Shown here one piece after another: positions 59,754 through 64,000 of a stretch of 64,000 bases of DNA. The DNA is from Candidatus Aenigmatarchaeota archaeon. GTDB taxonomy: Archaea > Aenigmatarchaeota > Aenigmatarchaeia > QMZP01. The notes beneath the pieces were generated by a model. The model ran no database searches. It had not been told where the DNA came from and was given only the letters and a program-made list of their open reading frames with translations. The DNA lies in NCBI GenBank assembly GCA_016185435.1, contig JACPNN010000007.1:1-64000 (forward strand). The letters are read 5' to 3'. Position 1 is the stretch's first letter. Each line of letters opens with the position of its first letter. The translations under genes and the position numbers were made by a program.

Positions 59754-60164
59754 ATGCCGATAGTCGTCATAGCTGGCGTGCCTCACACAGAGAAGGACAG
59801 CATAGCCTCCATTGTCCTCTCGAGGTATTCGCAAAAGCTTCCCCAGATAACGCTTATCCATGACAGGCTTGAAAAACAGATAGACATGAAGAAGAATATC
59901 CTTCTCATTTCGAATATCTTCTCGAGATATGGGGACTCATACGGGCTTTCAATGCACCCCACGGTAAAGACGATCGAAAAAGAGATGGTCGTCCTGTTCG
60001 AGCTGGAGACAGAGAGGCCTGAGATCAGAGAGTGGCAGGAGCTGAACAGGGCATATGCGGCCGCCCATTTCAGCTGCAGCCTCAGGTTCATCAGGGTGAG
60101 GAAAGGCAATATCAACCTTGTCATAAAGGAATTCTATGAGACGCTGAAAGAGGCCTTCCTATGA
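59754..60164 (+). CDS. degenerate AdkA-like protein (pseudo adenylate kinase)
   Basis: 136 aa in the secY-adk-DUF106 position where archaea encode the adenylate kinase AdkA (about 190 aa). The start PIVVIAGVPHTEKDSIAS matches the AdkA P-loop strand VVVTGVPGVGKTT, but the second Gly has become Glu and the Thr Asp. The C-terminal part (EWQELNRAYAAAHFSCSL) keeps the AdkA pattern. Loss of the P-loop and about 55 residues makes kinase activity unlikely. Confidence 0.6.
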   Translation: MPIVVIAGVPHTEKDSIASIVLSRYSQKLPQITLIHDRLEKQIDMKKNILLISNIFSRYGDSYGLSMHPTVKTIEKEMVVLFELETERPEIREWQELNRAYAAAHFSCSLRFIRVRKGNINLVIKEFYETLKEAFL

Positions 60165-60862
60165 TCCTGACGCCATTCCAGGAGCTGACGCTCCTGAGCC
60201 TTCTGCTGGCCTTCATAAGCGTCCTCCCGTACAAATTCCTGGTTGACATAAAGGCCTTCAAGGCAGCAAAGGCGGACATAGATTTCTACAGGAAAAAGAT
60301 GGAGGAAGCCCAGAAGGCAAAGAAGACGGATGAGGTGAACAAGTTCTTGGACGAGATGATGAAGGCCAACAAGAGATACCTTTCCTTCACCACAAAGCCC
60401 CTTGTTATCTCCGTGCTCATCTTCTTCATAGCATTCGGCTTTCTGTCATCCCTCTACGGCATCTCCAGCTTCATGGTTTTCCACAATTTTGGGGGCATAC
60501 AGGCCCAGATAGGGGAAAACAAAACCATTGGGGGCATGGAGGGCTATCCGGTCAGGCTGGAATACAGGGGCAATGCATATGATTCCATTCTTTTCAAAGA
60601 CAACGGCACATATTCTATCATAATTGACGCCAATTCTGACGGCGCATTCAGCGAGGAAAAAAAGGCTGCAGGCGAAGCAGTAAAACTGGACTCCTCGTCA
60701 TGGGCCTTCGAGGTGATCAATAACAGGACAGTCTTCATGCAGATGCACGCATACAACCCCGTCATACCATATGTAGGGCAGAACATCCACTGGTTCGGCT
60801 GGTACTTCCTTCTCGTCATCCCCGCCAACATGTTCTTCAGGAAGCTGCTGGGCATAGACTAG
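60161..60862 (+). CDS. DUF106/EMC3-type membrane insertase homologue
   Basis: 233 aa. Helices at about 8-24, 84-106 and 208-226 with the cytoplasmic coiled coil KKMEEAQKAKKTDEVNKFLDEMMKANKR match the archaeal Oxa1/YidC-like DUF106 family encoded after secY. Between helices 2 and 3 there is a roughly 90-residue soluble domain, larger than usual, predicted to lie outside. The start overlaps the upstream stop (ATGA). Confidence 0.85.
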   Translation: MILTPFQELTLLSLLLAFISVLPYKFLVDIKAFKAAKADIDFYRKKMEEAQKAKKTDEVNKFLDEMMKANKRYLSFTTKPLVISVLIFFIAFGFLSSLYGISSFMVFHNFGGIQAQIGENKTIGGMEGYPVRLEYRGNAYDSILFKDNGTYSIIIDANSDGAFSEEKKAAGEAVKLDSSSWAFEVINNRTVFMQMHAYNPVIPYVGQNIHWFGWYFLLVIPANMFFRKLLGID

Positions 60863-60936
60863 AAAAGAGCTTATTTATAGCCCTGCGGCCAATGAGATAA
60901 AGCATAAAATAGGCAGCTCAACAAGAATATCATATC

Positions 60937-61066
60937 CCCGCCTTAGCTCAATGGCAGAGCATGCGGCTGTATGGCTTAAAAGCCAGGCCACAGAGCGGTC
61001 ATTTGACTTGAAAAAGGATGACATGCAGTGACCGCAGTGTTGAGAGTTCAAGTCTCTCAGGCGGGA
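60937..61066 (+). tRNA. tRNA-Tyr (GTA) with a 58-nt intron
   Basis: Acceptor CCCGCCT/AGGCGGG with discriminator A, D arm GCTC/GAGC, anticodon stem TGCGG/CCGCA, T arm GAGAG-TTCAAGT-CTCTC. C1-G72 is the archaeal Tyr identity pair. The intron runs from about 60972 to 61029 or 60973 to 61030. The first choice yields the canonical loop CTGTAGA with G37, the second places T at 37. No CCA is encoded; TTTTT follows. Confidence 0.9.
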
Positions 61067-61179
61067 CTTTTTGTTATTGCTCCATGTATGAGCCTCGAAG
61101 AGGCGAAGAGTCCGATTTCGCCGTTAAGTATATGAATATGTAGAATAAATAACTAACATAAATATGTGAGGTGATTTGT

Positions 61180-61407
61180 ATGACCAATTTAACCCTGGCT
61201 GTTCCAGAAGATCTTCACCAGATAATGCTGAAGCACAAAGAGATCAAATGGACAGAAGTAGCAAGGCAGGCCATGTGGGAAAAGGCGAGAAAATTAGAGC
61301 TCATGGACAAACTTCTGGCAAAAAGCGAATTAACAGAGCAAGATGCAGAGGAGATAGGGCACAAAATAAAGCATGGAATCGCAAAACGGCATGGTCTGGT
61401 TAAATGA
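61180..61407 (+). CDS. vapB: VapB-like antitoxin
   Basis: 75 aa. The start [37 protein letters not shown] resembles a ribbon-helix-helix DNA-binding domain, followed by a helix for toxin binding ([21 protein letters not shown]). GAGGTGAT precedes the ATG. The stop overlaps the toxin start as ATGA. Confidence 0.82.
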   Translation: MTNLTLAVPEDLHQIMLKHKEIKWTEVARQAMWEKARKLELMDKLLAKSELTEQDAEEIGHKIKHGIAKRHGLVK

Positions 61408-61826
61408 GAATTCTTGCCGACACAAATAGAATAATAGCAGCCTTGGTAAAAGCAGGTACAACAAGGAACATACTCTTCGATGAGAATTTCGAATTCGTGA
61501 CACCAGACTACACAATCACAGAAATAAGACAACACGAAGACGAATTGCTAAAGAAAACAAAATTAACAAAAGAAGAATTCGAACTTTTGCTTGCACTAAT
61601 TTTCGAGCATGTAACAATTATCCCACTTTCGGAATATGAGGATTTTATTGATCAATGCAAAAACGATATAAGCGATCCAGATGACATACCGCATCTAGCG
61701 GCCTGTCTTGCGAGCAATGCGTACGGCATATGGGCTCATGATCAACATTTTCTGGAACAGCGCAAAGCTAAAGTTCTCACAAACATAGATATGCTCAGAC
61801 TCTCGGGGAAGGCAAAATCGGATTGA
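61404..61826 (+). CDS. vapC: PIN-domain toxin VapC
   Basis: 140 aa PIN nuclease. Acidic residues are in place: Asp in RILADTN, Glu in TITEIRQHE, Asp in [10 protein letters not shown] and Asp in IWAHDQHF. It is expected to cut RNA when released from the antitoxin encoded just upstream. Confidence 0.85.
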   Translation: MRILADTNRIIAALVKAGTTRNILFDENFEFVTPDYTITEIRQHEDELLKKTKLTKEEFELLLALIFEHVTIIPLSEYEDFIDQCKNDISDPDDIPHLAACLASNAYGIWAHDQHFLEQRKAKVLTNIDMLRLSGKAKSD

Positions 61827-61994
61827 GTTTAACATCGGAATTTGACGAAGTTGAATTTCCCACGAGACTCGGCAGCCCTGAGGCCCGAGGTGAAAATTAT
61901 TTGGGGGAGCAGGGGAAAACGCTTGGCGTTTTAGGCGAAGCCGACCCTGCGAACCGTTATCATTGTCAGAATTTGTCGCGAAGCGATGAAGAAA

Positions 61995-62008
61995 TCCGCC
62001 GTAGCCCG
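61995..62008 (+). repeat. 14-bp repeat flanking the HEPN/MNT module, left copy
   Basis: TCCGCCGTAGCCCG, repeated exactly at 63239-63252. The surrounding 61850-62010 stretch is GC-rich without a convincing gene. Confidence 0.6.
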
Positions 62009-62054
62009 CCCGCCGGAAAGCTTATATACCAAAGTGAATAATACTATTCATTAA

Positions 62055-62687
62055 GTGATTAATTTGAGGCAACAAACTTTGCTGAAAATCGTGCGTTTAA
62101 TGAGGATCGAATTGGACAAAGGCTTAACAATACTTGGGATATCAAAAAAACTGAACATCGGCTATCGCCCTGCCTATAACCACATCAATTCAATGGAAAA
62201 GGAAGGGATAGTGAAAATTGTAAAGGTGGGCAATGCAAAGCAGTGCTTCCTGAATCTCGGCAATGCCAAATGCAGGCATCTTCTTGAAGAAGCAGATGAG
62301 CTGAAAAAGGAAGAGATATATAAGAAAAACCAAAAAATCAGGGCTGTTGTCGAAAGCCTGATCTCAAAATTAACCAAGGATTTTATTTCAGACATCCACT
62401 CTGTTGTTTTATTCGGAAGTCATGCCAGTGGAACTGCAGCAAAGGCATCAGACATTGATTTATTGTTCATAGTAAGTGATTTGAAGAATAGGAAATTAAG
62501 GGAAGGGATAGAGCGTGAAAGTGCGAGTTACCAGTATTCGCATAACCTTAAAGTAAGCCCATTAATTACGGATATAAACGAATTCAAAAGAATGCTGGAA
62601 TCAGAAGAACTGAATGTTGGAAAGGAAGCAAGAGAATACGGAATCTCTCTTTATGGCTCTGAAATGTTCTGGAGGCTGGTCTCATGA
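62055..62687 (+). CDS. winged helix fused to minimal nucleotidyltransferase
   Basis: 210 aa. Residues 1-75 are a winged helix (LGISKKLNIGYRPAYNHINSMEKEGIVKIVKV). Residues about 95-200 are an MNT domain with VVLFGSHASGTAAKASDIDLLFIV. The antitoxin thus carries its own DNA-binding domain and may repress its operon. The start is a GTG about 31 nt after CTTATATAC; a TTG three codons later is possible. Confidence 0.78.
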   Translation: MINLRQQTLLKIVRLMRIELDKGLTILGISKKLNIGYRPAYNHINSMEKEGIVKIVKVGNAKQCFLNLGNAKCRHLLEEADELKKEEIYKKNQKIRAVVESLISKLTKDFISDIHSVVLFGSHASGTAAKASDIDLLFIVSDLKNRKLREGIERESASYQYSHNLKVSPLITDINEFKRMLESEELNVGKEAREYGISLYGSEMFWRLVS

Positions 62688-63226
62688 ATAGAGTTGAATT
62701 TCTCAAGAGGAAAATTGACAGGCATCTGCTCAAAGAGCAGCTCTTCAAGAATCAGGACTATATAAAGCTCGAAAAGCCGTTCCTGGCAAAATCAAGAAAA
62801 AACTTCGCTGTCGCCAATCTTCTTTTCAATATATCCGAGAAAGACGAGTTGAAAAAATCTCTGAATCTTGCTTACGGCTTTGAAACGTACGAATGGACGA
62901 CTATCGTCTCGTATTATTCAATGTACGTCTCAGCATTGGCTGCCCTGGCGAAGCTGGGACTCAAGTCAAAAAGCCATGCTGCGACAATAGCGGTTCTTGA
63001 ATATCATTATGTGCGGAACGGCAGAACCCTTGAAGCCAGGCATATTCAGAAACTTTCAAAAGCGTATTCCATCACCGAAGAGCTGATAACCAAACTTATT
63101 GAAACAAAAACCAAAAGAGAAACCGCCCAATATGATGCCACCTCGGCAATCTCAAGGGAGAACGCAAAAACTGCCCTTGAAGATGCCGAAGAGTTTATCA
63201 CAAAGATAGAGGAAGCTCTGGATTGA
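62684..63226 (+). CDS. HEPN-domain protein, partner of the MNT fusion
   Basis: 180 aa helical protein (KSRKNFAVANLLFNISEKDELKKSLNLAYGFETYEWTTIVSYYSMYVSALAAL) with LKSKSHAATIAVLEYHYV as the later HEPN helix. The start overlaps the MNT stop (ATGA). It is the likely toxin of the pair. Confidence 0.78.
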   Translation: MNRVEFLKRKIDRHLLKEQLFKNQDYIKLEKPFLAKSRKNFAVANLLFNISEKDELKKSLNLAYGFETYEWTTIVSYYSMYVSALAALAKLGLKSKSHAATIAVLEYHYVRNGRTLEARHIQKLSKAYSITEELITKLIETKTKRETAQYDATSAISRENAKTALEDAEEFITKIEEALD

Positions 63227-63238
63227 AAGCCGAGAAAG

Positions 63239-63252
63239 TCCGCCGTAGCCCG
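63239..63252 (+). repeat. 14-bp repeat flanking the HEPN/MNT module, right copy
   Basis: TCCGCCGTAGCCCG, identical to 61995-62008, thirteen bases after the HEPN stop codon. Confidence 0.6.
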
Positions 63253-63268
63253 ATTGCACATAACGTTT

Positions 63269-63343
63269 CGGGCTTTACGAAGGTTTTGCGTAGCACAACT
63301 TTGGGTGAGCTACAGGTACATTACGGGCGAACCGTAAAGCCCG
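63269..63343 (+). repeat. 11-bp inverted repeat in GC-rich non-coding DNA
   Basis: CGGGCTTTACG at 63269-63279 pairs with CGTAAAGCCCG at 63333-63343 around a 53-nt loop. The GC-rich stretch continues to about 63400 with CGAGCG-type repeats. No gene is seen in it. Confidence 0.5.
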
Positions 63344-63405
63344 TGTTCTACGACCGAGCGAAAGCGAGCGGCAGCGAGCGCAGAGTTTTCGGGGCGAGGC
63401 AAATC

Positions 63406-63612
63406 TTATTTAATTTTTCTGTATTTTCTATACCACACAATTATTCCTATTATTCCAACAACAAATATTATGACAAAACTAAGGTTTTCTGATATAGAAC
63501 TTTCAGGACGTATAGAATATGCAAAATTTAAAAGCGCAATACCGATTAACGCTACTATTGTAAAAATCCCAAGGAAAGTTATATAAATTTCTACCCTTTC
63601 AACTTTATCCAT
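63406..63612 (-). CDS. small two-helix membrane protein
   Basis: 68 aa with helices at about 10-28 and 44-61 and a basic tail YRKYRKIK. The ATG lies about 32 nt after CTATTTATA on the minus strand. A longer in-frame extension upstream would be GC-rich, Arg-rich and cross the promoter, so it is rejected. No family is recognised. Confidence 0.5.
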   Translation of the reverse strand: MDKVERVEIYITFLGIFTIVALIGIALLNFAYSIRPESSISENLSFVIIFVVGIIGIIVWYRKYRKIK

Positions 63613-63808
63613 AATATCTATTTTTTGTTTGAGGAGAATATAAATAGAAGCCGAGCCCCGAAAATTTCGTAGAACAACTATTACACGAACCATCCCTGCC
63701 ACAAATACCGAGACATGGCCAAAAAAGCGAAGCTTTGTCAAATTTTTATGGCTTCTGCAGCCGGCCTGAAACCATCCCGCAAAAAATCAAAAAAATCAAT
63801 GCCGCCAT

Positions 63809-64000
63809 TCACTCAATCAGGATCCTTGACGAGTAAACCTTCTTCGTGCCTTTCTCATCCCCATAGCGGATATATGCCCTCGGCATCTTCAGGCTCCCGA
63901 GGACAATGGGCCTTATGGTATAGCTGATCACCCTGTGGTCCTTTGGGGTGAGATCCCCGAGGCGCCAGATGAGCTCAGTCCCTGCATCGGAGCGCTTCAC
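63809..64000 (-). CDS. C-terminal end of a larger protein (partial)
   Basis: The last 64 codons of a minus-strand gene that begins beyond the right edge. The sequence TELIWRLGDLTPKDHRVISYTIRPI resembles the end of a beta-sandwich (CARDB/NEW3-like) surface-protein domain. No more can be said without the upstream part. Confidence 0.6.
   Translation of the reverse strand: MKRSDAGTELIWRLGDLTPKDHRVISYTIRPIVLGSLKMPRAYIRYGDEKGTKKVYSSRILIE

Noticed and set aside
61823-62041. 72-codon plus-strand frame after vapC
   Set aside because: Runs through GC-rich repeat-containing DNA and ends in the promoter of the next gene; it probably only continues by chance.
1-64000. CRISPR arrays, insertion-sequence transposases, rRNA genes
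   Set aside because: No regularly spaced repeats, transposase motifs or rRNA-like segments were found on either strand while reading the window.

Overview
The window is archaeal chromosome. Supporting features are an Orc1/Cdc6 initiator beside a probable origin with ORB-type repeats, a family-B DNA polymerase, a PolD small-subunit homologue, Hjc, NAC, eS26, Bud32, GGPP synthase, DUF106, ADP-forming acyl-CoA synthetase alpha, and two tRNAs split by introns at the anticodon. Many genes have a TATA-like box about 26-31 nt before the start codon, i.e. leaderless transcripts. Moderate G+C, small hypothetical membrane proteins, HEPN/MNT and VapBC modules and degenerate versions of conserved enzymes fit a DPANN-type or otherwise reduced archaeon, but the lineage cannot be fixed from this sequence.

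Layout. 0-5 kb: SpoU-type methyltransferase, intron-containing CAT tRNA, and a bacterial-type folate operon (folP-folB-folK::folC). 5-15 kb: replication and repair neighbourhood, with PolB, a LAGLIDADG-like protein lacking catalytic acids, a TctA-like permease, a phosphoesterase, Hjc, a COG1709-type regulator, a probable origin, Cdc6, and a DP1-like protein with a collapsed phosphoesterase domain. Five ATAAC-N3-GTTAT palindromes (one imperfect) cluster between 10.3 and 12.8 kb. 15-25 kb: acdA-like gene, lipoproteins, glyA, NAC, pheT/pheS, a glycosyltransferase and a small kinase.

25-43 kb is accessory and the most unusual part. A minus-strand operon (34.9 to 30.5 kb) has the layout of a TOMM/RiPP cluster: a 70-aa Cys/Pro-rich precursor, an HELAH protein, a ThiF/RRE-like partner protein, a YcaO cyclodehydratase, a SagB-type dehydrogenase and a second copy of the HELAH protein whose motif has become RMLIH. 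A second operon (30.2 to 25.5 kb) holds deoxysugar reductase, cupin isomerase, 2H phosphoesterase, nucleotidyltransferase, glycosyltransferase, SLOG protein and methyltransferase. A third starts with a 42-aa zinc ribbon. All three are preceded by the same gap-free 43-bp promoter/operator box. The first box also lies between the precursor and four tandem paralogous winged-helix genes on the plus strand, which are followed by a methyltransferase, a V4R protein, a UbiA prenyltransferase and, convergently, an MIO-type aromatic amino acid ammonia-lyase.

43-46 kb: a KaiC-like ATPase and winged-helix module, duplicated around a HEPN/MNT pair, with a remnant of a second KaiC gene. 46-60.9 kb: housekeeping genes (GGPP synthase, TadC-like protein, eS26, ValRS, orphan DNA methyltransferase, ProRS, Bud32, end of the spc operon with secY). 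A roughly 1.4-kb island with a ProRS C-terminal-domain copy and a secreted protein sits between rpl15 and secY, bracketed by two copies of the secY promoter. 60.9-64 kb: tRNA-Tyr with intron, VapBC, a second HEPN/MNT pair between short repeats, and the end of a gene running out of the window.
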